Shown here piece by piece: positions 1 to 8,054 of a stretch of DNA of 39,562 nt. Made by a program: the position numbers and the translations under genes. The notes under the pieces are model-generated. The model saw only the letters and a list, made by a program, of their open reading frames with translations. It was not told the DNA's origin and did not search any database. The stretch is from Bradyrhizobium macuxiense (lineage in GTDB: Bacteria; Pseudomonadota; Alphaproteobacteria; Rhizobiales; Xanthobacteraceae): NCBI RefSeq assembly GCF_001542415.1, contig NZ_LNCU01000088.1, positions 84,278 to 123,839 on the forward strand. The letters are read 5' to 3'. Numbering within the stretch: position 1 is the stretch's first letter; every line of letters starts with the position of its first letter.

Positions 1-1
1 C

Positions 2-871
2 GACCCGATGGTGGCACACAACGAGTCCAACCACACCACGGCCTTCACCGTCTCGATCGACTACAAGCCCGATGGCGGCACCGGCATCTCCGCCGACGAA
101 CGTGCCTCGTGCTGCCGCGCGCTCGCCAATCCCAATGCCGGGGCCAACGACTTCGCGCGCCCCGGTCACATCTTTCCGCTGATCGCCCGCGACGGCGGCG
201 TGCTCCTGCGCTCCGGCCATACCGAGGCCGCGGTCGATCTGTGCCGGCTCTCGGGCCTGCCGCCGGTTGGTGTCATCAGCGAGCTGATGAACGACGACGG
301 AACCGTGATGAAGGGCGTGCAGGTCGCGAAATTCGCCGCCGCCAACAATCTCAAGCATGTCACGATCGCGGACCTGATTGCCTATCGCCAGGCACGCGAG
401 AAGCTGATCGAGCGGGTCGCGACCTTCACCACCGAAAGCCCGATCGGCCCCCTGCAGGGCTATGCCTATCGCTCGCCATTCGACGAGATCATGCACGCCG
501 CCTTCGTCTATAACGGCATCGGCGACGGCAAGGACGTGCTGACGCGGTTGCACAAGCCCAACATCGTCAAGGACCTGTTCACCGGCCAGGCGCGGATGGA
601 AGCCGTGTTGCGGCAGTTCAAGAATGCCGGCCGCGGCGTGCTGGTATATTTGCGCGATGGTGCCGCGGGTGTTCCGGTCGAGCCGGTCGGCGAGACGAAG
701 AGCGCGGAAGCCGACCGTAACAAGCAGTGGCGCGAAGTCGGCGTCGGCGCGCAGATCCTGCGCGATCTCGGCGTCACCTCGATCCGAAACCTCACGTCGT
801 CGGTGCACGACTACAAGGGCCTGTCCGGCTTCGGCATCGAGATCGTGTCGAACGAAAAGCTGGAGCACTAG
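2..871 (+). CDS. ribB: 3,4-dihydroxy-2-butanone 4-phosphate synthase, 3' part (5' end outside window)
   Basis: This is the C-terminal 289 codons of a RibB-type enzyme, which converts ribulose 5-phosphate to 3,4-dihydroxy-2-butanone 4-phosphate for riboflavin synthesis in the cytoplasm. The reading frame is already open at base 2, so the true start lies outside the window. The DHBP synthase domain is recognised from the stretches TAFTVSID, GISADERA, RPGHIFPL, GGVLLRSGHTEAAVDL and SELMNDDGT, all close to the E. coli enzyme. A C-terminal GTP-cyclohydrolase-II-like domain follows, ending in HDYKGLSGFGIEI, but it contains no cysteine. The three-Cys zinc site needed by GTP cyclohydrolase II is therefore missing, and this half is probably not an active cyclohydrolase. 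A dispersed repeat follows the stop codon. Confidence 0.93.
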   Translation, partial: DPMVAHNESNHTTAFTVSIDYKPDGGTGISADERASCCRALANPNAGANDFARPGHIFPLIARDGGVLLRSGHTEAAVDLCRLSGLPPVGVISELMNDDGTVMKGVQVAKFAAANNLKHVTIADLIAYRQAREKLIERVATFTTESPIGPLQGYAYRSPFDEIMHAAFVYNGIGDGKDVLTRLHKPNIVKDLFTGQARMEAVLRQFKNAGRGVLVYLRDGAAGVPVEPVGETKSAEADRNKQWREVGVGAQILRDLGVTSIRNLTSSVHDYKGLSGFGIEIVSNEKLEH

Positions 872-877
872 CATCCC

Positions 878-981
878 CGTCATTCCGGGGCGATGCGTCA
901 GCATCGAACCTCAGGGGGCGCAATTGCGCCCCGGGGAATCTCGAGATTCCGGGTTCACGCGTGCGCGTGCCCCGAAATGAC
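878..981. repeat. Dispersed palindromic repeat, family A, copy 1
   Basis: The element opens with GTCATTCCGGGGCG and closes with the near reverse complement GCCCCGAAATGAC, with inner palindromes (GGGGCGCAATTGCGCCCC and GAATCTCGAGATTC). It fills the gap between ribB and gcdH. Related elements occur at 2291-2398 and 3345-3384. Such elements are common between genes in Bradyrhizobium-type genomes. The RNA could fold into a long hairpin and may aid termination after ribB. Confidence 0.75.
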
Positions 982-1065
982 AGTGAGTGATCACCAATTG
1001 CGCTTCGCAGCATAGCGCTTTAATTTATCCGCCAATTCCGAGAGACCTATGCGAAAGGATGTTTC

Positions 1066-2280
1066 ATGAGCGTGAGCCCCAAGGCCAAGGACAAGCCGGC
1101 AGCGGCTTCTTTCCAGTGGGATGATCCGTTCCTGCTCGACGACCAGCTCACCGAAGATGAGCGCCTGATCCGCGACACCGCGCGCGCCTATGCGCAGGAC
1201 AAGCTCCTGCCGCGCGTCACCAAAGCCTATCTCGAAGAGAAGACCGATCGCGAAATCTTCAACGAGATGGGCGAGCTCGGCCTGATCGGCGTGACGTTGC
1301 CGGAGGAATATGGCTGCGCCAATGCGAGCTATGTGGCTTACGGCCTCGTGGCGCGCGAGATCGAGCGCGTCGACAGCGGCTATCGCTCGATGAACTCGGT
1401 GCAGACGTCGCTGGTGATGTATCCGATCTACGCCTATGGCGATGAAGCCCAGCGCAAGAAGTATCTCCCGAAACTCGCGACCGGCGAATGGGTCGGCTGC
1501 TTCGGCCTGACCGAGCCGGACGCCGGTTCCGATCCCGGCGGCATGAAGACCCGCGCCGAAAAGGTTGCCGAGGGCTACAAGCTCAACGGCGCCAAGATGT
1601 GGATCTCGAATGCGCCGATCGCCGACGTGTTCGTGGTCTGGGCCAAGTCGGCCGCGCATGACAACCAGATCCGCGGCTTCATCCTGGAGAAGGGTATGAA
1701 GGGCCTGTCGGCGCCGAAGGTCGGCGGCAAGCTCTCGCTGCGCGCCTCGATCACCGGCGAGATCGTGCTCGACAACGTCGTGGTGCCGGAAAGCGCGCTG
1801 CTGCCCAACGTGTCCGGCCTGAAGGGTCCGTTCGGTTGCCTCAACCGCGCCCGCTACGGCATCTCCTGGGGTGCGATGGGCGCTGCCGAGGATTGCATGC
1901 ATCGCGCGCGGCAGTACACGCTCGACCGCAAGCAGTTCAACCGGCCGCTCGCCGCCACCCAGCTGGTGCAAAAGAAGCTCGCCGACATGGAGACCGAGAT
2001 CGCGCTCGGCCTGCAGGCCTCATTGCGCGTCGGCCGCCTGATGGACGAAGGCAAGATGGCGCCGGAGATGATTTCGATCGTCAAGCGCAACAATTGCGGC
2101 AAGGCGCTCGACATCGCCCGCATGTCGCGCGACATGCACGGCGGCAACGGCATCCAGATCGAGTATCACGTGATGCGCCACACCGCGAACCTGGAAACCG
2201 TGAACACATACGAGGGCACCCACGACGTGCATGCCCTGATCCTCGGCCGCGCGATCACCGGCATCCAGGCGTTTTCGTAA
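1066..2280 (+). CDS. gcdH: Glutaryl-CoA dehydrogenase (acyl-CoA dehydrogenase family)
   Basis: A 404-residue FAD-dependent acyl-CoA dehydrogenase, most like glutaryl-CoA dehydrogenase, which oxidises and decarboxylates glutaryl-CoA to crotonyl-CoA in lysine, hydroxylysine and tryptophan breakdown and passes electrons to ETF. The family signature GCFGLTEPDAGSDPGGM lies in the middle domain, and NTYEGTHDVHALILGR near the C-terminus carries the putative catalytic base, about Glu383, as in human GCDH. Other typical segments are LGLIGVTLPEEYG and HGGNGI. The start is the ATG preceded by GAAAGGATGTTTC, an AAAGGA ribosome-binding site. The gene stands alone between two palindromic repeats. Other short-chain acyl-CoA dehydrogenases cannot be fully excluded without an alignment. 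Confidence 0.9.
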   Translation: MSVSPKAKDKPAAASFQWDDPFLLDDQLTEDERLIRDTARAYAQDKLLPRVTKAYLEEKTDREIFNEMGELGLIGVTLPEEYGCANASYVAYGLVAREIERVDSGYRSMNSVQTSLVMYPIYAYGDEAQRKKYLPKLATGEWVGCFGLTEPDAGSDPGGMKTRAEKVAEGYKLNGAKMWISNAPIADVFVVWAKSAAHDNQIRGFILEKGMKGLSAPKVGGKLSLRASITGEIVLDNVVVPESALLPNVSGLKGPFGCLNRARYGISWGAMGAAEDCMHRARQYTLDRKQFNRPLAATQLVQKKLADMETEIALGLQASLRVGRLMDEGKMAPEMISIVKRNNCGKALDIARMSRDMHGGNGIQIEYHVMRHTANLETVNTYEGTHDVHALILGRAITGIQAFS

Positions 2281-2290
2281 AGCGCTTGCT

Positions 2291-2398
2291 CGTCATTCCG
2301 GGGCGCGCCGATGGCGCGAACCCGGAATCTTGAGCCGCATTCTTTTCGCTCACTTCGAGATTCCGGGTTCAGCCCTACCGGGCTGCCCCGGAATGACG
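2291..2398. repeat. Dispersed palindromic repeat, family A, copy 2
   Basis: The element starts CGTCATTCCGGGGCGC and ends GCCCCGGAATGACG, the exact reverse complement of its start over most of its length. An inner pair, GAACCCGGAATCT and GAGATTCCGGGTTC, is also inverted. It is the same family as 878-981 and ends 15 bases before the start codon of the next gene, just ahead of its ribosome-binding site. Confidence 0.8.
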
Positions 2399-2412
2399 CC
2401 AGGGAGGTCTCC

Positions 2413-3330
2413 ATGGCCGACAACGACGACATCCCGTTCAACCGCGATTTTCCTCTGAAGCCCGGCGTGGTCGAAGAGGTCCGCCCCGGCATACGCCGCG
2501 TCCTCTGCAACAATCCGAGTCCGTTCACCTTCACCGGCACGGTCAGCTACATCGTCGGCCAGGGCAAGGTTGCGATCATCGATCCCGGCCCCGATGACGA
2601 GGCGCATGCGAAAGCGCTGCTCGATGCGGTCAGGGGCGAGACGGTGACGCATATCCTCGTCACCCACACCCATCGCGACCATTCGCCGAATACGCCGCGG
2701 ATCAAGGCTGCGACCGGTGCGCCCGTCTACGCCGAGGGGCCGCATCGCGCCTCGCGGCCACGCTTCGAGAGCGAGAAGCATAATCCGGAATCCGGCGCCG
2801 ACCGCGATTTCCGTCCCGACGTGCAGGTGAAGCATGGCGATGTCATCGAATGCGCGGGCTTTGCGCTGGAGGCCGTCGCCACGCCTGGCCACACCGCCAA
2901 TCATCTGGCGTTTGCCTGGGCCGAGCGCAGCATCAATTTCGTCGGCGACCATGTGATGGGCTGGTCGACCTCGATCGTGGCGCCGCCGGACGGTTCGATG
3001 ATCGACTACATGGCCTCGCTGGAGCGGCTGGAGCAGCGGCCCGAGCAACTGTATTTCTCGGGCCATGGCCCGGAGATTCCGGAAGGCCCGCGCTACGTCC
3101 GCTTCCTGGCACGTCACCGCCGGGCGCGCGAGACGTCGATCCTGCATCGCCTCGGCAAGGGCGAGGCCGACATCCCGACCATGGTGCGCGCGATCTATAT
3201 CGGGCTCGACCCGCGCCTTGCCAATGCCGCCGGCTATTCCGTGCTGGCGCATCTGGAGGATCTGGTCGGACGCGGGATTGTCGTGACCGACGGCGATCCC
3301 GTGATCGGCGGGACGTATCGGCTGGCGTAA
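2413..3330 (+). CDS. Metallo-beta-lactamase-fold hydrolase (LACTB2/glyoxalase II-like)
   Basis: A 305-residue metallo-beta-lactamase-fold protein. The zinc motif THTHRDH is at about residues 84-90, with further ligand motifs ATPGHTANH, NFVGDHVMG and FSGHGPEI in the usual order. The C-terminal part, after the catalytic domain, carries a winged-helix-like segment (IPTMVRAIYIGL, SVLAHLEDLVGRG) typical of the LACTB2-like subfamily, whose members act on RNA, thioesters or other esters. The substrate cannot be read from sequence. The ATG at 2413 was chosen because AGGGAGG stands five bases ahead of it; the frame extends upstream into the repeat without a credible start. It is convergent with the DUF1499 gene. 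Confidence 0.88.
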   Translation: MADNDDIPFNRDFPLKPGVVEEVRPGIRRVLCNNPSPFTFTGTVSYIVGQGKVAIIDPGPDDEAHAKALLDAVRGETVTHILVTHTHRDHSPNTPRIKAATGAPVYAEGPHRASRPRFESEKHNPESGADRDFRPDVQVKHGDVIECAGFALEAVATPGHTANHLAFAWAERSINFVGDHVMGWSTSIVAPPDGSMIDYMASLERLEQRPEQLYFSGHGPEIPEGPRYVRFLARHRRARETSILHRLGKGEADIPTMVRAIYIGLDPRLANAAGYSVLAHLEDLVGRGIVVTDGDPVIGGTYRLA

Positions 3331-3344
3331 GCACTCCCTCCATT

Positions 3345-3384
3345 CGTCTTTCCGGGCTCGCGCTGCGCGCGCCCCGGAATGACG
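3345..3384. repeat. Short family A palindromic repeat, possible bidirectional terminator
   Basis: The sequence runs from CGTCTTTCCGGGCTCGCG to CGCGCCCCGGAATGACG, a single hairpin lacking the inner part of the longer family A copies. It sits between the stop codons of two convergent genes, where it could end transcription from both sides. There is no clear T-tract, so this role is an inference. Confidence 0.6.
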
Positions 3385-3393
3385 AGGTAGGGA

Positions 3394-4248
3394 TTATTTC
3401 TTCACCGTCTTCGCAGGCGCCTTCGGCGCAGGGGCCGGAGCCTTCCTCGCCGGTTTTGAATTGTCGTTGTCGACCGCGGTGTTGAGGTCCTCGATCAGCT
3501 TCGTCACCCGCGAGGCGTTGCTGCCGAGATCGGCGTCGAAGTAACGCGAGGCGGAGCGGATATCGACGCGCGAGTCCTCGCCGTCGGGCACCACCCGGAT
3601 CGAGACGTCCTCGCGGAACCCCATGATCGGCGTGCGCGCCACCGCCTCGATGCGGCCGACGTTGCGCGGCGGCTGCGGTGCGCGCTCGTCGATGACGAGC
3701 CATTTGCGGCGGTTCACCAGCCGCAGCGTGATATCGAAGGCACGGGTGGCCGATGCTTCGAGGTCGACGGTCTCGATATCGGGATAGGCCTTGCGCTGCT
3801 GCTCGGCCGAATAGAGGCCGGCATAGACGGCCGGATTGGTGCCTTCACCGGTGCGCAGGCGCGCCAGCGCCTCGAATTTCGGCGGGTCGATCGGATCGGT
3901 TGTGACGTCGTAGATCCGCGGCAGCTTGCGGTACTGATAGAGGAGGTAGGCGGGGTAGGCGAGGACGGCGGCGTCGATCAGGAGCGCGAACAGAATCCGG
4001 CCCATGCCGCGGGTGCCGTTCTGCCAGATCGCCGCGAAGGCGCCGAGGCCGACCAGGATCGACAGCCCGGCGCAGCCCAGCGCGCCGAAGAACGTTGCCA
4101 GCGCCGGCTTCACTTCCAGGAAGCCGAAGCGGACGATGAGGATCGAGACCAGCACCGCGACGACGGAGAAGATGGCGAGGTTGCGTGACCAGGTGGCGAG
4201 GCCGGACACGGGCTCCTGCTGGTAGGGAGCGGCAAACCTGCGCGCCAT
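3394..4248 (-). CDS. DUF1499 family membrane protein
   Basis: A 284-residue protein with three predicted transmembrane segments in the first ~110 residues (for example LAIFSVVAVLVSILIVRFGF, then ATFFGALGCAGLSILVGLGA and a segment around ILFALLIDAAVLAYPAYLLY). A soluble DUF1499 domain follows, recognised by YDVTTDPIDPPKF, the family hallmark, and by RIEAVARTPIMGFREDVSIR and VDIRSASRYFDADLGSNASR. The C-terminus is an Ala/Pro/Lys-rich tail. DUF1499 proteins have no established biochemical role. The ATG at 4248 begins MARRFAAPYQQ with GGGAG upstream; the frame stays open further 5' but that part overlaps the acyl-CoA synthetase gene and reads as shadow. Its position downstream of that gene on the same strand suggests possible co-transcription, interrupted by a hairpin. 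Confidence 0.82.
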   Translation of the reverse strand: MARRFAAPYQQEPVSGLATWSRNLAIFSVVAVLVSILIVRFGFLEVKPALATFFGALGCAGLSILVGLGAFAAIWQNGTRGMGRILFALLIDAAVLAYPAYLLYQYRKLPRIYDVTTDPIDPPKFEALARLRTGEGTNPAVYAGLYSAEQQRKAYPDIETVDLEASATRAFDITLRLVNRRKWLVIDERAPQPPRNVGRIEAVARTPIMGFREDVSIRVVPDGEDSRVDIRSASRYFDADLGSNASRVTKLIEDLNTAVDNDNSKPARKAPAPAPKAPAKTVKK

Positions 4249-4377
4249 CGTCGAGAAATCTCCCGGTTGAGATGTGCCGGGGCGACCAATGCCGCCGTGA
4301 CTGACCCGTGTGAGACCACGGACCTGCGGCAAATTCAAGGGAATTCGGGGACCACCTTCGCTCGCAAGTGCGAGCGC

Positions 4378-4402
4378 ACCCTCTCCCACAAGGGGAGAGG
4401 GT
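4378..4402 (-). terminator. Hairpin after the acyl-CoA synthetase gene, also a common intergenic repeat
   Basis: ACCCTCTCC and GGGAGAGGGT form a perfect stem over a short loop, beginning 10 bases beyond the stop codon at 4413. The CTCTCCCxxxxxGGGAGAG unit is a widespread intergenic repeat in proteobacteria. No T-run follows, so it may act as a stem that protects the mRNA 3' end rather than a strict terminator. Confidence 0.5.
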
Positions 4403-4412
4403 GACAACGAGG

Positions 4413-6041
4413 CTAGGCCGCAGCAGTCGGGAGCGTGTAGTCCTTGAACTGGTCGCGCAGCGCCGTTTTCAGGATCTTGCCGGTTGCGGTGTGCGGAATG
4501 CCGTCGACGAAGGCGACGTCGTCGGGCATCCACCATTTCGCGATCTTGCCGTCCATGTACTTCAGGATGTCCTCGCGCGTCGCGCTCTGGCCCTGCTTGA
4601 GCTGCACGATCAGGAGCGGGCGCTCGTCCCATTTGGGATGATGCACACCGATCACGGCTGCCTCCGCGACCGCCGGATGGCCGACCGCGAGGTTCTCGAG
4701 GTCGATCGAGGAAATCCATTCACCACCGGACTTGATCACGTCCTTGGAGCGGTCGGTGATCCGCATGTAGCCGTGTTCATCCATCGTGGAGACGTCGCCG
4801 GTGTCGAAATAACCTTCATCGTCGAGGATCTTGGTGTCGACACGGAAATAGGCCTTGGCGATCGCGGGGCCGGAGACCTTGAGACGGCCGAAGGTCTTGC
4901 CGTCCCACGGCAGCTCCTTGCCGGAATCGTCGGTGATCTTCATCTGCACGCCGAACGGCGGGTAACCCTGGGTCTGCAGGATGTCGAGCCGCTCCTCGCC
5001 GGTACGTTCGGAGAATGGCGGCTTCAGCGTCGCGAGCGTGCCGAGCGGGCTCATCTCGGTCATGCCCCAGGCGTGGCGCACCTGGGTGCCCATGTCGAGG
5101 AAGGCCTTGATCATCGAGCGCGGCATCGCCGAACCGCCGCACACCACCATCTGCAGATCCGGCAGCTTGACGTTGTTGGCCGCCATGTATTGCAGCAGCA
5201 TCAACCATACCGTCGGCACGCCCGCGGTATGGGTGACCTTCTCGGTGGACATCAGTTCATAGACCGAGGCGCCGTCGAGCTTCGGGCCGGGCATCACGAG
5301 CTTGGTGCCCATCGAAGGCGCGGAGAAGGCGATGCCCCAGCTATTGGCATGGAACAACGGGACCACCGGAAGCATTGTGTCCGCGGCGGAGGTGCCCAGC
5401 GCGTCCTTCGAGTTGGCCATCAGCGCATGCAACACGTTGGACCGGTGCGAATAAAGTACACCCTTGGGATCGCCCGTCGTGCCGGAGGTGTAGCACATCG
5501 CCGCCGCGGTGTTTTCGTCGAAGGTCTTCCACTGGAACTTGCCGTCGGACGCCGCGATCCAGTCTTCATAGGCGACCGCGTTCTTCAGCGTGGTCGGCGG
5601 CATGTGCGCCTTGTCGGTCAGCACCACGTAGCGCTCGACGCTCGGCAGCTCACCAGCGATCTTCTCCAGCACCGGAACGAAGGTGAGGTCGGTGATGACG
5701 ATGCGGTCCTGGGCGTGGTTGACGATCCAGGCGATCTGCTCCGGAAACAGCCGCGGATTGACCGTATGGCAGATCGCGCCGATCCCCATGATGCCGTACC
5801 AGACTTCGAGGTGGCGCCAGGTGTTCCAGGCGATGGTGGCGACGCGGTCGCCGAGCTTGATGCCGTCGCGCTCCAGGCTTTGCGAAACCTTCAGCGCGCG
5901 CGCATGGATTTCGGCGTAGGTCGTACGATGAATGGGGCCTTCGACCGACCGCGTCACGACTTCCTGCGTGCCGTGATATTTCGCGGCGTGCTCGATAATC
6001 CTGTGACACAGCAAGGGCCAATCTTGCATCAAGCCAAGCAT
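4413..6041 (-). CDS. AlkK-like medium/long-chain acyl-CoA synthetase
   Basis: A 542-residue member of the adenylate-forming family, which activates a fatty acid with ATP to acyl-AMP and then to acyl-CoA. The P-loop YTSGTTGDPKGV and the following LYSHRSNVLH, the A5 motif HAWGMTEMSPLG, the A7/A8 block YFDTGDVSTMDEHGYM...ITDRSKDVIKSGGEWIS, and the A10 lysine segment TATGKILKTALR are all present. Across its length (TIAWNTWRHLEVWYG, HTVNPRLFPEQI, DERPLLIV) it resembles Pseudomonas AlkK, a medium-chain enzyme. The ATG at 6041 has GAGGAGGGA eight bases upstream; an upstream in-frame ATG at 6059 lacks such a site. It is divergent from the extensin-like gene. Chain-length preference is not readable. 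Confidence 0.92.
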   Translation of the reverse strand: MLGLMQDWPLLCHRIIEHAAKYHGTQEVVTRSVEGPIHRTTYAEIHARALKVSQSLERDGIKLGDRVATIAWNTWRHLEVWYGIMGIGAICHTVNPRLFPEQIAWIVNHAQDRIVITDLTFVPVLEKIAGELPSVERYVVLTDKAHMPPTTLKNAVAYEDWIAASDGKFQWKTFDENTAAAMCYTSGTTGDPKGVLYSHRSNVLHALMANSKDALGTSAADTMLPVVPLFHANSWGIAFSAPSMGTKLVMPGPKLDGASVYELMSTEKVTHTAGVPTVWLMLLQYMAANNVKLPDLQMVVCGGSAMPRSMIKAFLDMGTQVRHAWGMTEMSPLGTLATLKPPFSERTGEERLDILQTQGYPPFGVQMKITDDSGKELPWDGKTFGRLKVSGPAIAKAYFRVDTKILDDEGYFDTGDVSTMDEHGYMRITDRSKDVIKSGGEWISSIDLENLAVGHPAVAEAAVIGVHHPKWDERPLLIVQLKQGQSATREDILKYMDGKIAKWWMPDDVAFVDGIPHTATGKILKTALRDQFKDYTLPTAAA

Positions 6042-6116
6042 ACGCAAATCCCTCCTCAATCCTCACGCATGATCTGCCGGCATCTTGGCGGCCGGCAGTA
6101 AAATCATGGAACTGAC

Positions 6117-7337
6117 ATGAACTGTAGCGCGGAGAAAGCAAGCCGAAAATGGGCTGATGGCGCGTTTCGTCGCGGGGGCGCGGCAATGGTTACCGCCGCC
6201 GCGACGGTTACCGCCGCCGCGACGCTGCTCTGGCTTGGCATGCAAGCCGGGCCGGCGGAGGCCGCCCGGCGTTCGGTTGGCTTTCCATGGAATGATCTGT
6301 TCCGCATTCCGACGGCGAAGCCGCGTGCGGTTAAACGCCGTGCGGCGGTGCCGCTGCCGAAGCCCCGCCCCGCCGAGGCGCCGGCTGCGGCCGAGCCGGA
6401 GCAGCCGGCGGCCAAGACACAGCCCCCGGCTGCGACGGCCAAGCCCAAAGAGGCTACCACGCCCACTGAGCCGGCGAAGCCGGAGGAGGCTGCCAAGCCG
6501 CCTGTCACAGCCGCGCCTCAGCTCTCGGCCTGCCGGCAGGCGCTGACCGAGGACGTCGCGATCGCACCAAGCATTCCCGACATCCATGGCGCCGGTGGCT
6601 GCGGCGGCGAGGATCTGGTGCGGCTGGAAGCGATCGTGCTGCCCGACAAGCACAAGGTCGCGGTGAAGCCCGCCGCGGTCCTCCGTTGCAAGATGGCAAC
6701 CGCGGTCGCGGACTGGGTCCGGTCAGACGTCGCGCCGCTCGTCGCGGGGCTCGGGAGCACGATCAGCGATCTCGACAATTTCGACTCGTTCGAATGCCGC
6801 GGCCGCAATCGCGTCGCCGGCGCACCGCTCTCCGAGCACGGCCGCGCCAATGCGCTCGACGTGCGCGCCTTCAAGCTCGCCAACGGCAAGTCGATCGCGC
6901 TGACCGACCGCGCAGTCCCGCGCGCCTTGCGCGAGACGGTCCTGCATTCGGTCTGCGCCCGCTTCTCCACGGTGCTCGGTCCGGGCTCGGATGGATATCA
7001 CGAGGACCACATCCATCTCGACCTGATGGAGCGACGCAACAACTACCGGATCTGCCAGTGGAACGTGTACGACCCGCTGCCGCAGGTCGCGCCGTTGTTG
7101 CCGGCCGCACGCCCGGACGATGCGCCGCCCCGCGAGGTCGCGGCCAAATCTGATCAGACCAAACCTGACGAGACCAAGTCAGGCACGCCAAGCGCTGCGA
7201 GCGGGAAGCCGGGTGCGGCGACGTCGGGCGATGCCGGTGCGGCCGACGACGCTGCCGAGACCACGTCGCAGCCGAAGAAACCGCAGCCAAAGAAACCGCA
7301 GCCAAAGAAAAAGCGCCGGCAAAGCCGGCGCCCTTGA
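6117..7337 (+). CDS. Extensin-like C-terminal domain protein, exported, proline/lysine-rich
   Basis: A 406-residue protein with an N-terminal export segment (VTAAATLLWLGMQAGPAEA), a ~90-residue linker rich in Pro, Ala and Lys, and a C-terminal extensin-like domain (PF06904 type). That domain contains APLSEHGRANALDVRAF and YHEDHIHLDLMERR, a pair of His/Asp motifs like those of zinc D-Ala-D-Ala peptidases, so a periplasmic peptidoglycan role is inferred. Cysteines at SACRQAL, GAGGCGGEDL, RCKMAT, FECRGR, SVCARF and ICQWN could form disulfides. The tail has three repeats of QPKKP-like units and ends very basic. Two exact 18-base copies (6188-6205, 6206-6223) lie in the signal region. The start is uncertain: ATG 6117 or ATG 6186. 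Confidence 0.82.
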   Translation: MNCSAEKASRKWADGAFRRGGAAMVTAAATVTAAATLLWLGMQAGPAEAARRSVGFPWNDLFRIPTAKPRAVKRRAAVPLPKPRPAEAPAAAEPEQPAAKTQPPAATAKPKEATTPTEPAKPEEAAKPPVTAAPQLSACRQALTEDVAIAPSIPDIHGAGGCGGEDLVRLEAIVLPDKHKVAVKPAAVLRCKMATAVADWVRSDVAPLVAGLGSTISDLDNFDSFECRGRNRVAGAPLSEHGRANALDVRAFKLANGKSIALTDRAVPRALRETVLHSVCARFSTVLGPGSDGYHEDHIHLDLMERRNNYRICQWNVYDPLPQVAPLLPAARPDDAPPREVAAKSDQTKPDETKSGTPSAASGKPGAATSGDAGAADDAAETTSQPKKPQPKKPQPKKKRRQSRRP

Positions 7338-7361
7338 TCTCGTCCGCGATGCTTCAGCGAA

Positions 7362-8054
7362 TCAGTAGGTCGTGGTTCCCATGCCCGTATTGCCGCCGCC
7401 GCCCTGCAGCGCCATCTGCGAATTGAACGGGGAGTCGCCGTGCTTCGGCTCCAGCACCACGACCACGGTGCCGAGCTTGACGCGGTTGTAGAGGTCGATG
7501 ACGTCCTCGTTGGTCATGCGGATGCAGCCCGACGAGATCGACGCGCCGATATATTCCGGCTGGTTGGTGCCGTGGATACGGAACAGCGTGTCCTTGCCGC
7601 CCGAATAGAGATACATCGCGCGCGAGCCCATCGGATTGTCCGGGCCGGGTGCGACGTAGGAGGGAACGCCGAGGCGCGAGATTTCGCCGGCGGTCGGGTG
7701 CCAGGCCGGCCATTCGGTCATGGCGCCAACCTTCGCGATGCCGGACCAGGCCATCGCCTCTTCGCCCACGGTGATGCCGTAACGGATCGCCTTGCCGTCG
7801 TTCAGCACGTAATAGAGGTAGTGGTTGTCGGAATCGACCACGATCGAGCCGGGGGCTTCCTTGCGGTGATATTCGACGATCGCCCGGCGGAACGGTTCCG
7901 CAACCGGCGTCTTGACGAAGGTGCTCTTGGCCAGGAGTTCCTTGTCGTGGGGCTTGAAGTTCGCGGTGTTGGTTGCCTCATAGGTTGTGGCCTGCATGCA
8001 GCCCGACAACATCAGGCCAGCGGCCAACATTCCCAAGGTAACTTTGAGCGACAT
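7362..8054 (-). CDS. L,D-transpeptidase (YkuD/ErfK family) lipoprotein
   Basis: A 230-residue L,D-transpeptidase, which makes 3-3 cross-links in peptidoglycan or anchors proteins to it in the periplasm. The catalytic motif is HGTNQPEYIGASISSGCIRM, with the His and the nucleophile Cys in the usual HGT...SxGCxRM order. The N-terminus is a lipoprotein signal with lipobox LSGC, so Cys19 is the likely lipidated residue. The ATG at 8054 (MSLKVTLGML) gives a normal signal peptide; the frame continues 13 codons upstream without need. The last residues are Gln/Gly-rich (MALQGGGGNTGMGTTTY). It is convergent with the extensin-like gene, with 24 bases between stops. Confidence 0.9.
   Translation of the reverse strand: MSLKVTLGMLAAGLMLSGCMQATTYEATNTANFKPHDKELLAKSTFVKTPVAEPFRRAIVEYHRKEAPGSIVVDSDNHYLYYVLNDGKAIRYGITVGEEAMAWSGIAKVGAMTEWPAWHPTAGEISRLGVPSYVAPGPDNPMGSRAMYLYSGGKDTLFRIHGTNQPEYIGASISSGCIRMTNEDVIDLYNRVKLGTVVVVLEPKHGDSPFNSQMALQGGGGNTGMGTTTY

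Noticed and set aside
4368..6101. A 577-codon open frame on the plus strand opposite the acyl-CoA synthetase
   Set aside because: It is antisense to a clear enzyme gene, is rich in Arg, His and Gly as expected from high-G+C shadow frames, and matches no family I recognise.
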